Counted from the first letter of the stretch, positions 28,011 to 36,750 are shown. The stretch: 64,000 nt of DNA from Siminovitchia terrae (GCF_003605405.2 NZ_QYTW02000001.1:380367-444366), one strand, 5' to 3'. Numbers and translations: made by a program. The notes: generated from the sequence alone by a model not told the origin.

Positions 28011-28796
28011 ATGAGCGTGATCAGAACAGATAGATGGCTGGCGGACCTATACGATAACCCTGTTAGAATATGTGAAAAGATAAAAGGACTTTTTGACGGG
28101 GCTGATGCCTCTGAAATTTACGATTACTTAACTTTCCATGGAATGTATATTCCTCAAAAAAACGGAAGCATAATAGTGAGGAAGTTAAAGGAAAATAAGG
28201 TTTGGGACATTGTACAGAACGAAAAAAAGAACCTTCAAAAGAGATGGAAAGGTCCCAGTATCCCGGTTTTTATTTTTCCGTCAGATACAACTAATGAAAT
28301 CTTAAACCGAGAATTTCACGGGAAGTCGGGGCTGGCTTTTAAAGATAAATTATTCTTGTTTGTCTCGGAAGAAAATAAAGAGGCGGAAATCAGGTCATTA
28401 TTTACGCATGAATACAATCATGCTTGCCGCTTATCCAAATATCATAAAGACGAAGAAGAATACGTATTACTTGATACCATTATCTTGGAGGGCCTGGCTG
28501 AAAATGCTGTCCGCGAAAGTTTTGGAACGGAATTTATGTCCAACTGGACCTCCTATTATTCAAATGAAGAATTGGAGAAAATGTGGAGAAGACTGGTATA
28601 CCCAAATAGAAAAGTTTTGAAAGTGAGATCCAAACATCAAGATATATTGTATGGTTTACGCTCTTATCCCAAAATGGCAGGATACTGCGTAGGATATTAC
28701 CTGGTAAATCAATATATGGAATCAACCGGATTATCTAGCAAAGATTTGCTAAGTATACATTCCGAAATGTTTGCAAGCTTTGCATATAAAAAATAA
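28011..28796 (+). CDS. yjaZ: DUF2268 putative Zn-dependent protease (YjaZ-like)
   Basis: 261 residues from ATG 28011 (AAGGGTGG, 5-6 nt), equal to B. subtilis YjaZ in length. Zinc motif HEYNH at residues 133-137 with a downstream Glu in ILEGLAENAV as third ligand, the gluzincin-like pattern of DUF2268 proteins. No signal peptide. Role in Bacillus unknown. Monocistronic, followed by a hairpin. Confidence 0.85.
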   Translation: MSVIRTDRWLADLYDNPVRICEKIKGLFDGADASEIYDYLTFHGMYIPQKNGSIIVRKLKENKVWDIVQNEKKNLQKRWKGPSIPVFIFPSDTTNEILNREFHGKSGLAFKDKLFLFVSEENKEAEIRSLFTHEYNHACRLSKYHKDEEEYVLLDTIILEGLAENAVRESFGTEFMSNWTSYYSNEELEKMWRRLVYPNRKVLKVRSKHQDILYGLRSYPKMAGYCVGYYLVNQYMESTGLSSKDLLSIHSEMFASFAYKK

Positions 28797-28798
28797 AC

Positions 28799-28828
28799 AG
28801 TTCAACCAGCACAATGCTAGTTGAACCG
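28799..28828. terminator. hairpin after yjaZ
   Basis: GTTCAAC and GTTGAAC form the stem, with CAGCACAATGCTA between. No good T run; terminator or 3' stabiliser. Confidence 0.5.
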
Positions 28829-28862
28829 CCCTCATACAAGGGGTTGGGTACTAATTGAAATA

Positions 28863-29117
28863 CTACCACCACAAGAGTAAAGAAACTCCGGCGATAAAGC
28901 CCAGGGCAATACCCCAACCAAAACCCCACAAACCATATCCGAATCCGCCAAAACCGTATCCAAAACCGCCTCTTCTGGGACCTATCGGATCTAAATAAAC
29001 TTTGCTGGGCGAAACATGCCGAATGATGCCTCTGTGGAACCTCCCATCCCGGGTTCTGATTTCTACAGGTCTCCCCATATGTCTGTTACACATCGAATGA
29101 AAGTGTTGAACCGACAT
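28863..29117 (-). CDS. small Gly/aromatic-rich membrane protein, unknown
   Basis: 84 residues, AAAGGAGGGAGATATCAA before ATG, so clearly a translated gene. N-terminal half is a compact beta-rich segment (GRPVEIRTRDGRFHRGIIRHVSPSKVYLDP) reminiscent of an Sm-like barrel; then a Gly-Phe-Tyr repeat (GGFGYGFGGFGYGLWGFGWG) and one C-terminal membrane helix. I do not recognise a named family with certainty. Confidence 0.75.
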   Translation of the reverse strand: MSVQHFHSMCNRHMGRPVEIRTRDGRFHRGIIRHVSPSKVYLDPIGPRRGGFGYGFGGFGYGLWGFGWGIALGFIAGVSLLLWW

Positions 29118-29275
29118 TTGATATCTCCCTCCTTTGTCAATGAAGTCTCTAACATCTTATGTGAAAATTTCATAAACATAGAGGATACAAGCACTAAGAT
29201 AGAAGCGTAAGTATAGCCTCTTTTGGCAAAAAATGAAGGTTTTGGGGTATATTATTGCTAGACGCTCTAGATCGA

Positions 29276-29456
29276 TCAAATGCGCCTTGGCGTATTTGCG
29301 CCCAGATTTTATCGAGCTCCGCTCGATAAAATCTGTGGCATCCGTCGGAGGCTTTAACTTTATTCAGTCGGGGTTTGAACCCCTACTGAATGGAATACCA
29401 ATATGCTTTCATCTCACCACTTACAGAAGTGGGAGATTCTGCTGAATGAAGTTAAA
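29276..29456 (+). repeat. 190-bp structured intergenic repeat, copy R4
   Basis: Same short variant as R2 (CTCGATAAAATCTGTGG without the AATTTCCTCTGA spacer). Right end faces the 3' end of the Rieske gene, separated from it by that gene's terminator. Confidence 0.9.
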
Positions 29457-29480
29457 TGTTTAATCTCACTTATACCAATT

Positions 29481-29520
29481 GAAAAGCTCCCGCGTAACAT
29501 CCAAGCAGCGGGAGCTTTTC
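29481..29520. terminator. terminator of the Rieske oxygenase gene
   Basis: GAAAAGCTCCCGC and GCGGGAGCTTTTC, a perfect 13-bp stem with a 14-nt loop, 5 nt past the stop. Confidence 0.88.
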
Positions 29521-29524
29521 ATTA

Positions 29525-30499
29525 TTATGCAGTTCCTAATACAACTCCAAGTTCCTTCAAATATTGTCTATATGCAATGCTCACTCGATCTGAAACTAGG
29601 GACAGTTCGACTTGCAAATCAAGCGGAAGTTCTTCCGGTTTTTGGTTTTGAACAATCGGTTTATCTTGAGAGAAGATTTCATCCTGGAATGCGGTAATTT
29701 CTTCATCAGACAATCCTGTTTCATAATTGAACGATAAAATACCGTAGGCAATGGACGTCTCTTCATCCACAGGACGGACAGTGAGCAAAATGGTCATGAG
29801 CGTATCATTTTCACGGTCTCGTTTGGTAAATCGTACGGTGAAAGGACGAAGGATTTCATATGTGTAATACACATATTTTGCCTGGCCGGATCCGTCAGGG
29901 TCCGGTTGGAAAATAGCAATTTCATCAGAGTAAATACGACCATCTTTATGGTTTACTTTGTAGTTTTCTATTTCACGATGTGTTTCCGTTCCCAAATAAC
30001 CTTGATGGACTACGGCCAAATGCCCGACATCAAGGAAGTTTTCAATGATACGCGGCGGCTTGGCCTGCACTTCCTGAGGCCCCCAAATGACATTGCGGAA
30101 TGCTGTTCCATCCATTTCAGGATATGGAAAAATTTCCGGATGATTTCCAGCAAGATTAACCCAGATGAATCCATATTTCTCTATACAAGCATAGCGGACG
30201 GCTTTTGCTTTTTTCGGAATCGGTTTTCCCTCAGGTAACTGTGGAATTTTGACACAGTCGCCGCTCTCATCATATTCCCACGCATGGTATGGGCAAACAA
30301 GGCAATCGTTTTTGACCTCTCCCAATGACAAAGCTGCCCCCCGATGGATACAAAGATCTTTGAAAGCATGAACACCTTTGCTATTTCTGAAGATTGCCAG
30401 GCGCTCTCCCATTAACATGATCTGAATTGGCTTTTCTTTTACATCTGTTGATCGGCAGGCGACAAGCCAGTCTTCCTGCAGCACTTTATCATGTAACAT
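29525..30499 (-). CDS. Rieske [2Fe-2S] non-heme iron oxygenase, alpha subunit type
   Basis: 324 residues. Rieske cluster ligands C50-x-H52 and C69-x-x-H72 (DLCIHRGAALSLG, CLVCPYHAWEYD). C-terminal catalytic domain with the mononuclear iron motif ENFLDVGHLAVVHQG (N154, D157, H160, H165). Resembles the PobA/VanA-type O-demethylase and N-demethylase group, not the two-subunit ring dioxygenases. No reductase or ferredoxin gene is adjacent, so electrons must come from elsewhere. Divergent from a nucleobase permease across a 170-nt region with PurR-like boxes, so a purine-derived substrate is possible but unproven. Confidence 0.85.
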   Translation of the reverse strand: MLHDKVLQEDWLVACRSTDVKEKPIQIMLMGERLAIFRNSKGVHAFKDLCIHRGAALSLGEVKNDCLVCPYHAWEYDESGDCVKIPQLPEGKPIPKKAKAVRYACIEKYGFIWVNLAGNHPEIFPYPEMDGTAFRNVIWGPQEVQAKPPRIIENFLDVGHLAVVHQGYLGTETHREIENYKVNHKDGRIYSDEIAIFQPDPDGSGQAKYVYYTYEILRPFTVRFTKRDRENDTLMTILLTVRPVDEETSIAYGILSFNYETGLSDEEITAFQDEIFSQDKPIVQNQKPEELPLDLQVELSLVSDRVSIAYRQYLKELGVVLGTA

Positions 30500-30558
30500 G
30501 TTTCAAGTCCTCCTAAAATGCATATCTTAAAACCTATTTTAATAAAATATCAGAGTTA

Positions 30559-30600
30559 AACACGAACTAATTGTGTATAAATTGTGTTAATGTTCGTTTC
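30559..30600. promoter_or_regulatory. inverted pair of PurR-box-like sequences
   Basis: AAACACGAACTAAT and, inverted, AGAAACGAACATTA, with CGAAC cores at 30563-30567 and 30592-30596 (complement). The Bacillus PurBox consensus is AWWWCCGAACWWT. Placed between the Rieske gene and the permease, about 70-110 nt before the permease start, as expected for purine repression. Confidence 0.55.
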
Positions 30601-30669
30601 TACCATATACAAGCTGATCATTTTTATATATAATTAGTAATCTAAAATGGAATTTTAGGGAGCGATACA

Positions 30670-32007
30670 ATGGAAAATAAGTCGGAAAGCAGCATCATTA
30701 TCGGTGTTGACGATAAAGTAAGTTATCCCAAAGCTTTTGTTCTCGGGCTTCAGCACGTACTTGCAATGGATTTATATATAGCACCTATCATCATAGCAGG
30801 TCTTCTTTCATTAAGTGCCGAAAACACTTCTTTTTTCGTACAAATGTGCTTTTTGGCAACCGGATTGGCGACATTAATCCAAACAGGAGCCGGAATCAAG
30901 CTGCCAGTTGTTCAAGGTCCATCATATGTACCAATCGGTGCAATTGCCGCGATTGGCAGCAAACTAGGACTTGGTGCCATTGCCGGAAGCCTGATTCCCG
31001 GCGCCATTATTATGACACTTCTTGGCTATCCATTAAAAGTATTCGCTAAAGCCGTTAAAAAAATTATTCCGCCTCTTGTCGGGGGGACTGTCATTATTAT
31101 TGTGGGGATTTCCTTGATGCCTACCGGACTAAATAATATTTTCCTAGCAGAAGGAAATATCGGGGATAACGTCATTGTGGCCGCAGTTTCCGCCGGAGTA
31201 CTCATCGTTTGTATGCTGCTTGGGCGCAGATTAGCGAAGTTGGGAACTTTTTTCAGACTTGTATCCGTCATTGTGGCCATTGTTGTCGGGACCATTACTG
31301 CCAGTTTCTTTGGAAATATAGATTTTTCACCGGTAAAAGAGGCAAGCTGGTTTGCACTGCCATCATTCTTTCCATTCGGAAAGCCTATATTTGATATGAA
31401 CGCCATCATCACAATGGTCCTTGTCTATTTTATTATTTTGATGGAAACAACCGGAACCTGGTTTGTCGTCTCCTCCATTACCGGAAAAGAACTGGATGAA
31501 CCGCGGCTGAACCGAGCTTCTGTCGGAGAAGGACTCGGCTGCCTTGTCGGTTCTTTGTTCGGAAGCACGCCAATGACTGGATATTCTTCCAACGCAGGTC
31601 TTCTCGCGATCACTGGGGTGGCAAGCCGCATGGTTGTCATGGCTAGCGGGCTGATTCTCGTTTGCCTCGGATTGATACCAAAACTCTCAACTACCATCAC
31701 ATGTATTCCGGAGCCTGTCATCAATGGAATCTTTGGCATTGTTTGTGTAGCCATCGTCACGAATGGCATGAAAGTGATCCAGCCGATTAACATCGATGAT
31801 CGCAATATGATCATTATCGGCGTTCCCATATTACTGACCATCGCTGTGACTGTTTTGCCAAAAGAAGTGTTGACTGCAGTCCCTGACTGGGCCAACTATA
31901 TCCTTTCATCCGGAATCACTGTCGGAGCGCTTGCAACGGTAATTTTAAACTTATTGATCCCGGACAACAATAAGAACACTGACAAAGAGACGAAAGAAGC
32001 GGTTTAA
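30670..32007 (+). CDS. NCS2 family nucleobase (xanthine/uracil/urate-type) permease
   Basis: 445 residues, TAGGGAGCG before ATG, 12-14 membrane segments. NCS2 motifs: FVLGLQHVLAMDL, LPVVQGPSYVPIGAIAAIG, FGSTPMTGYSSNAGLLAITGVASR (the QxGx(S/T)-like loop). Closest in pattern to PbuX/PucK-type xanthine and urate permeases, H+ symporters. The TAA stop at 32005-32007 lies inside the first bases of repeat R5, so the native C-terminus may be altered. The former terminator lies beyond that repeat. Confidence 0.87.
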   Translation: MENKSESSIIIGVDDKVSYPKAFVLGLQHVLAMDLYIAPIIIAGLLSLSAENTSFFVQMCFLATGLATLIQTGAGIKLPVVQGPSYVPIGAIAAIGSKLGLGAIAGSLIPGAIIMTLLGYPLKVFAKAVKKIIPPLVGGTVIIIVGISLMPTGLNNIFLAEGNIGDNVIVAAVSAGVLIVCMLLGRRLAKLGTFFRLVSVIVAIVVGTITASFFGNIDFSPVKEASWFALPSFFPFGKPIFDMNAIITMVLVYFIILMETTGTWFVVSSITGKELDEPRLNRASVGEGLGCLVGSLFGSTPMTGYSSNAGLLAITGVASRMVVMASGLILVCLGLIPKLSTTITCIPEPVINGIFGIVCVAIVTNGMKVIQPINIDDRNMIIIGVPILLTIAVTVLPKEVLTAVPDWANYILSSGITVGALATVILNLLIPDNNKNTDKETKEAV

Positions 32008-32188
32008 CTTTATTCAGCAGAAGTCTCACACTTCTATAAGTGGTGAGATGAATGCCTATTGGAATTCCATTCAGTGGAGGTTCAAATCCCGGCTGAATAA
32101 AATTAAAGCCTCCGGCGGATGCCACAGATTTTCAGAGGAAATTTATCGAGCGGAGCTCGATAAATTCTGGGCGCCAAAGCTCATTTGA
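32003..32188 (-). repeat. 190-bp structured intergenic repeat, copy R5 (inverted)
   Basis: Reverse orientation. Its TTTAAC end overlaps the permease stop codon. The outer hairpin is damaged: GGGCGCCAAAGCTCATTTGA, missing the AAATACG arm. Confidence 0.9.
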
Positions 32189-32197
32189 TTCATGATG

Positions 32198-32234
32198 CCC
32201 CCGACATCCATAGCATTTGGATTTCGGGGTTTAT
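32198..32234 (+). terminator. permease terminator, separated from the gene by R5
   Basis: CCCCGA-CATCC...GGAT-TTCGGGG then TTTATT. Plus-strand polarity and no gene of its own, so it most likely belonged to the permease before R5 came between. Confidence 0.6.
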
Positions 32235-32302
32235 TCATATACCCCACTTTTCACATGGGGTCAAGCCGGCTTTCCCCACCATGCAAACTGAATGAACGGT
32301 GA

Positions 32303-32480
32303 TTTAACTTCATTCAGCAGAAGTCTCACACTTCTGTAAGTGGTGAGATGAATGGATATTGGTATTCCATTCAGTGGGGGTCAAACCCCGGCTGAATAAA
32401 GTTAAAGTCTCCGGAGGATGCCACAGATTTTCAGCGGAGCTCGATAAAATCTGGGCGCAAATACGCCAAGGCGCATTTGA
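32303..32480 (-). repeat. 190-bp structured intergenic repeat, copy R6 (inverted)
   Basis: Reverse orientation, direct repeat of R5 114 nt away. It lacks about 12 nt inside the CGAGC hairpin (TTTTCAGCGGAGCTCGATAAAA). The TCAAATG end faces the yfmR stop 52 nt away. Confidence 0.9.
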
Positions 32481-32531
32481 TAACGTCTTTACACATATTA
32501 TTTGGCAAACCTAATTTCATTTTTTTAGTCC

Positions 32532-34424
32532 CTATACATCGCTTTTTGTCAATTCTTCAATCATCAAAGAAAGCTCCTCCCACCGCTCCATCTTCTGCTC
32601 CAATGCGGTTTCGACTTCCTGTTGTCTAGTAAACAGCTCCTGTACTTTTTCGGAATCACTGCCTGCTTCCACTATCTTTTCACCGATCTCCTCAATCTGT
32701 TCTTCGAGTCCAGCGATTTCATCTTCGATGACTTCCCATTCCTTTTGATCTTTATAACTGAGCTTCGCAGGCTTTTTACTAGCCGGCTTCTGTTTAACCA
32801 CGGTTTGCGTTTTACTCACTTCAAGCTTTGGCTCCCCAGAAGCGGAATCTAAGAATTCGCTGTAATTTCCATAAAACTCATCAATGGTACCAGCACCTTT
32901 GAAGACAAGCAAACGATCGACAACCCGGTCAAGGAAATAGCGGTCATGCGATACAGCTATGATGACTCCCGGGAAATTTTCTAGATAATCTTCCAATACA
33001 CCAAGCGTCTGCGTATCCAAATCATTCGTCGGCTCATCCAGAAAGAGCACATTCGGCTCTGTCATTAGTACTTTTAGCAAATAAAGTCTTCGCTTCTCTC
33101 CTCCAGAAAGTTTCCGTATATACGTCCATTGGGACGGACGCGAGAAAAGGAACCGCTCCAGCATCTGTTCCGCTGTAATAACTTCCCCGTTCTTCGTATG
33201 AATGACGCTTGCTGTGTCTTTAATATAATCAATGACACGTTGATCCCCGTCCAGTTCTTCATCACCTTGAGTATAGTATCCGATTTTTACAGTTTCACCC
33301 GTTTCAATTTCTCCGGCATCCGGGCCGATCCGCTTCGCCATAATATTTAAAAGTGTCGTTTTTCCAACACCATTGGGGCCAATGATTCCAATCTTATCGC
33401 CAGGCTGGAGCAGATAATCAAAAGAATGGATCAGTGTCCTGCCATCAAGGCTTTTGTCAATTCCCTTCAGCTCAATGACCTTTTTTCCAAGCCTGCTTGT
33501 TCCAACCTGGAAAGCTGCTTCTTCTTTTTTTGTATTGAATTTGCGATCCTGCATTTGTTCTATCCGTTCGATTCGAGCCTTTTGTTTCGTAGAACGGGCC
33601 TGAGCCCCGCGTCGAAGCCATGCTAACTCTCCCCGCAATGTATTGGCGTGTTTCTGCTGACTTGTCCGCTCCTCCGCTTCACGCTCCGCTTTTTTCTCAA
33701 GAAAAAATTCATAATTTCCTTCATACGAATATAACTCTCCATTGTCCAACTCATAGATCCGGTTCGTCACACGGTTGAGGAAATAGCGGTCATGTGTGAC
33801 AAGCAGCAAGGCACCAGGATAGCTTGCCAAATACTTTTCCAGCCATTCAATTGTAATATTGTCAAGGTGGTTCGTCGGCTCATCAAGGATCAATAGATCT
33901 GCAGGCTGAATCAAAGCTTTTGCAATGGCTACCCGCTTTTTCTGACCGCCAGATAATGAACTCACTTTTTGATCAAAATGTCGGATGCCCAGCTTTGATA
34001 AGACCGTTTTCGCCTGGGCGCTGGCATCCCACGCCTCCAACTCATCCATTTTCTGCTGCATGGAAAACAGATGCTCCTGCGCCCTTTCACTTTCCGGTTC
34101 GAGTTCCAGCTTCTGGAGCGTCTGTTCATATTGGCGCATTGCTTTCATAATTTCCGCTTCTCCATAATAAATTTGCTCTATAACTGTCAGATTAGAGTCA
34201 AGCTCGGGATCTTGCGCTAGGTACTCGATCCGGTAATCCTTGGCATGATTGATTTCCCCCTGATCCGGACTCTCAATTCCGGCAACAATTTTTAAAAAGC
34301 TTGATTTGCCCGTTCCATTCACGCCGATTAGTCCAATCCGCTCCCGATCACGAATGATACAGTTAATACCTGCAAACAAAACTTTGTCTCCATATGATTT
34401 ATGTAAATTCTCAATAGTCAGCAT
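32532..34424 (-). CDS. yfmR: ABC-F ATPase YfmR/Uup type
   Basis: 630 residues from ATG 34424 (GAAAGGGGC upstream), against about 629 for B. subtilis YfmR. Two ABC cassettes without membrane parts: Walker A GVNGTGKSS and GPNGVGKTT; signatures SSLSGGQKKRVAIAKAL and RKLSGGEKRRLYLLKVL; Walker B LLILDEPTNHLD and VLFLDEPTNDLD. The ABC-F linker lies between them (ELAWLRRGAQARSTKQKARIERI), and a C-terminal coiled coil (about the last 75 residues) follows. ABC-F proteins of this group bind the ribosome and help it through difficult (polyproline) sequences. Monocistronic. Confidence 0.9.
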   Translation of the reverse strand: MLTIENLHKSYGDKVLFAGINCIIRDRERIGLIGVNGTGKSSFLKIVAGIESPDQGEINHAKDYRIEYLAQDPELDSNLTVIEQIYYGEAEIMKAMRQYEQTLQKLELEPESERAQEHLFSMQQKMDELEAWDASAQAKTVLSKLGIRHFDQKVSSLSGGQKKRVAIAKALIQPADLLILDEPTNHLDNITIEWLEKYLASYPGALLLVTHDRYFLNRVTNRIYELDNGELYSYEGNYEFFLEKKAEREAEERTSQQKHANTLRGELAWLRRGAQARSTKQKARIERIEQMQDRKFNTKKEEAAFQVGTSRLGKKVIELKGIDKSLDGRTLIHSFDYLLQPGDKIGIIGPNGVGKTTLLNIMAKRIGPDAGEIETGETVKIGYYTQGDEELDGDQRVIDYIKDTASVIHTKNGEVITAEQMLERFLFSRPSQWTYIRKLSGGEKRRLYLLKVLMTEPNVLFLDEPTNDLDTQTLGVLEDYLENFPGVIIAVSHDRYFLDRVVDRLLVFKGAGTIDEFYGNYSEFLDSASGEPKLEVSKTQTVVKQKPASKKPAKLSYKDQKEWEVIEDEIAGLEEQIEEIGEKIVEAGSDSEKVQELFTRQQEVETALEQKMERWEELSLMIEELTKSDV

Positions 34425-34476
34425 TATGCCAGCCCCTTTCAAAAGTTATTCTGCCGACACCCTGCCTGCTTCCAGC

Positions 34477-34683
34477 TTAAACGGCTTTTCGAGTGCCTAA
34501 ATATATCAACAGCAATAAAAGTATGATGACGATAAAACCGATAGGAAGCCGTCTTTCACTAATTCCACGAGTCCAGGATTTAACCATTCTTGAGGTAAAT
34601 ATAAACCGATAAAATATAAGATTTATTACATCAGCGAGGCTGTGAATGCAATCATCATGGTAAAGATCCTTCAAACGTTCCAT
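34477..34683 (-). CDS. small putative membrane protein
   Basis: 68 residues with one strong C-terminal membrane helix (PIGFIVIILLLLLIYLG) and a basic tail. No convincing ribosome site before the ATG at 34683, so the start or the gene itself is doubtful. No recognised family. Confidence 0.35.
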   Translation of the reverse strand: MERLKDLYHDDCIHSLADVINLIFYRFIFTSRMVKSWTRGISERRLPIGFIVIILLLLLIYLGTRKAV

Positions 34684-34951
34684 AGTTTATTATAATTCAA
34701 ATTCGGCGAATCTGCTTCGTGCTGATTTGGAATTATGGGAAGGAGTTGAAAGGACTGTTTATAATAACTGAGGGGAAGCACCTAAAAAAGACTTCCCAAA
34801 GCCTTGAGAAATCTTCAACTTTTACTTAAGTTACCGTACCAGCAGACGAGTTTCGCCATTAAAATGCTGATCAGCAAATCCTTCCAGTATTTGGACATGG
34901 GCATGCCATAGAAAACGCCCTCCAATTACATATCGTTAAAAAAGTAAAAAA
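34684..34951. other. intergenic stretch, possible gene relic
   Basis: About 270 bases. On the minus strand a 30-codon frame (ends near 34833) reads GGRFLWHAHVQILEGFADQHF, which looks protein-like, but it has no start and nothing upstream. I can only call it a possible relic. Confidence 0.25.
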
Positions 34952-34988
34952 GAGAGGCACCTCAACTATATTAAAATGAGGAACCTCC
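34952..34988. terminator. terminator of the ybaK-like gene
   Basis: GAGGCACCTCA and TGAGGAACCTC form the stem with an AT-rich loop, followed by ATTTT; 8 nt past the stop at 34996. Confidence 0.65.
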
Positions 34989-34995
34989 ATTTTGA

Positions 34996-35511
34996 TCAAG
35001 ACTGACTACTGATTGCGCCTGACTTTTGCTCCTTTTCTTCCTCCCAGCCTTTACATACGTCCACCCATGTGACAGCTAACGAGTACTCATACAACTCCTC
35101 ACACGAAAGCTCAATGGCTGAATTTGTACTTCCACATGCGGGAAAAACTGTTTCAAAGCGCTTCAGTGAAATATCCAAGTATACTTTTAAATCATTCGCC
35201 AACCCAAAAGGGCAAACACCGCCAATAGCATGTCCTGTCTGTTCCAATACCTCATCCGGAGGCAGCATCCGGGCTTTGAAATTAAAAAGATGCCGGAATT
35301 TTTTATTGTCGATCTTGGCATCGCCGGCAGCAACAACCAGAATCGCCTGACCTTCCTCACCTCTGAAAGAAAGAGTCTTGGCAATCCGCGCCGGAATGAC
35401 GCCGATTGTTTCAGCCGCCTGTTCCACAGTGGCGCTGGATGTTTCAAACTCCATTATACGCTCTTCATGATTCCATTTTCTGAAATGAGCTTTGACACTT
35501 TCGAGTGACAA
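34996..35511 (-). CDS. YbaK/EbsC family aminoacyl-tRNA deacylase-like protein
   Basis: 171 residues from TTG 35511 (GGAAGGTG, 6 nt); the in-frame GTG at 35520 lies inside the Shine-Dalgarno. YbaK/ProX fold: TIGVIPARIAKTLSFRGEEGQAILVVAAGDAKIDNKKFRHLF, with the conserved Lys and GxxP region (GHAIGGVCPFGLANDLKVYLD). Such proteins clear mischarged tRNA (Cys- or Ala-tRNAPro). The exact tRNA is unknown. Confidence 0.87.
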   Translation of the reverse strand: MSLESVKAHFRKWNHEERIMEFETSSATVEQAAETIGVIPARIAKTLSFRGEEGQAILVVAAGDAKIDNKKFRHLFNFKARMLPPDEVLEQTGHAIGGVCPFGLANDLKVYLDISLKRFETVFPACGSTNSAIELSCEELYEYSLAVTWVDVCKGWEEEKEQKSGAISSQS

Positions 35512-35680
35512 TTCTTTCACCTTCCTGTTTTTCCTATATTATTTATGATGTGCATCTCTTTCCTAATCCGCTTTCACCATTTTTCATATACGCTCTCTTA
35601 TTTCTTGCAAGAAGAGGTAGCCCGAATCTATATTCATAGATGCTTATAGACCTTCTTAATAGAAACAACCCCCTCTTTTA

Positions 35681-36106
35681 TTAGAGCGCTTTTTTAAACG
35701 AGTAGCAAAAGCGGTCATAATCCATCTTCTCTTCATAAAAACGATGTGCGTCCTCTCGTGATAAAGCCGACTCCAAAGCAACCGTCACACAGCCATGCTC
35801 CCTCCCCCACTCATGGACGAATGCGAGCAGGTGCTTTCCATACCCTTTCGAACGGATATCCGGCCTCGTCACAAGCTCATGCACAAATACATGGCGGAAG
35901 TAATACATATTGGTGCGAATCTGAATACCAGTGAAAGCAACGATTTCTCCTTCGTCATACATGGCATAAACTCTATATCCATCAGGTTGCATTGCACGCC
36001 AAATCTCACGGAAACGTTCTTCATCCAAAAATGGCCGCAAGTCTTTCATGAGCGGAAAAATTTTCACAACTTCTTCTTCTGTACTAAGCTCTTCTATTGT
36101 TATCAA
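35681..36106 (-). CDS. GNAT family N-acetyltransferase
   Basis: 141 residues from TTG 36106 (AGAGAGG, 9-10 nt); an in-frame ATG at 36136 has no ribosome site. FVHELVTRPDIRSKGYGKHLLAFVHEWGREHG is the acetyl-CoA binding loop, and VTVALESALSREDAHRFYEEKMDYDRFCYSFKK ends the fold. Unknown substrate. Monocistronic. Confidence 0.83.
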   Translation of the reverse strand: MITIEELSTEEEVVKIFPLMKDLRPFLDEERFREIWRAMQPDGYRVYAMYDEGEIVAFTGIQIRTNMYYFRHVFVHELVTRPDIRSKGYGKHLLAFVHEWGREHGCVTVALESALSREDAHRFYEEKMDYDRFCYSFKKAL

Positions 36107-36224
36107 TTTACCGATTCCTCTCTTTCCTTCCTTCATTTTATCAGAATAGGATCAATCGTTATAAAGTTTTAGAAAAAGAATCCGGAAATCTTTCAAATTT
36201 CACATCTATATATTGTATATGTAT

Positions 36225-36253
36225 AGATTTATAATAACAATATATGGTATAAT
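36225..36253 (+). promoter_or_regulatory. promoter with extended -10, before the Spo0E-like gene
   Basis: TGGTATAAT (TG-n-TATAAT) at 36245-36253 with a weak -35 region near 36225. It leaves a leader of about 125 nt with two hairpins (GGGAGGGACCCTTCC; CTGTGTAGCT...AGCTGCACAG). Confidence 0.5.
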
Positions 36254-36384
36254 CAACATATCCTATCGCCGTCGGGAGGGACCCTTCCTCTAGCTTTGAT
36301 CTCCATTTATTTTTGGTTTTCCTGTGTAGCTTTACCAACAACTCCTCAGCTGCACAGATACAAAAACTACTAAGGAGAATTAAT

Positions 36385-36555
36385 ATGATGGAGAAAAATA
36401 CTAACAACAAACGAAAGCAAACTTTGCTAGACGAAATCTACTCACTTAGGAAAGAAATGATGATTTACGGCACTACTAAGGGATTAACTAATAAAAAAAC
36501 GATTGAATTAAGCCAGAAGCTAGATATTATGTTAAATAAATATCCATTAACGTAA
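36385..36555 (+). CDS. Spo0E-like sporulation regulatory protein
   Basis: 56 residues from ATG 36385 (AAGGAGA, 6-7 nt); the longer frame has no site. Two helices with the Spo0E family signature: LLDEIYSLRKEMMIYGTTKGLTNKKTIELSQKLDIMLNKY, where SQKLD is the SxxxD active motif. These small aspartyl-phosphate phosphatases dephosphorylate Spo0A~P (or a related regulator) and delay sporulation. Its presence supports a spore former. Confidence 0.88.
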   Translation: MMEKNTNNKRKQTLLDEIYSLRKEMMIYGTTKGLTNKKTIELSQKLDIMLNKYPLT

Positions 36556-36654
36556 TAAAATTTATCACCCTTCCCTCCTGCAATGTCTTTTTGTCCGTCA
36601 ACATAGGAAGTAACACTTTTGTGTGATTACATCATTTCTCTATTAAAAAATGAG

Positions 36655-36750
36655 ATGCTATGCAGTGTCATCAAAGACTATCAGTCCTGCTATCCCGACC
36701 CTAATGTTCATCGAAAAGAGGATGTATCATTTCCAAATTGGATTTTCTGA
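36655..36750 (+). pseudogene. truncated small SH3-like protein gene at a repeat junction
   Basis: Plus-strand frame reads MLCSVIKDYQSCYPDP-NVHRKEDVSFPNWIF then stop. The V-I-K-x-Y-x-S-x-Y-P-D-P opening followed by a Lys-rich turn and PNWI resembles small SH3-like proteins of Bacilli, which normally continue with a further strand. Here the frame runs into the start of the truncated repeat copy R7, so the gene's 3' end is lost. Weak ribosome site. Confidence 0.45.
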
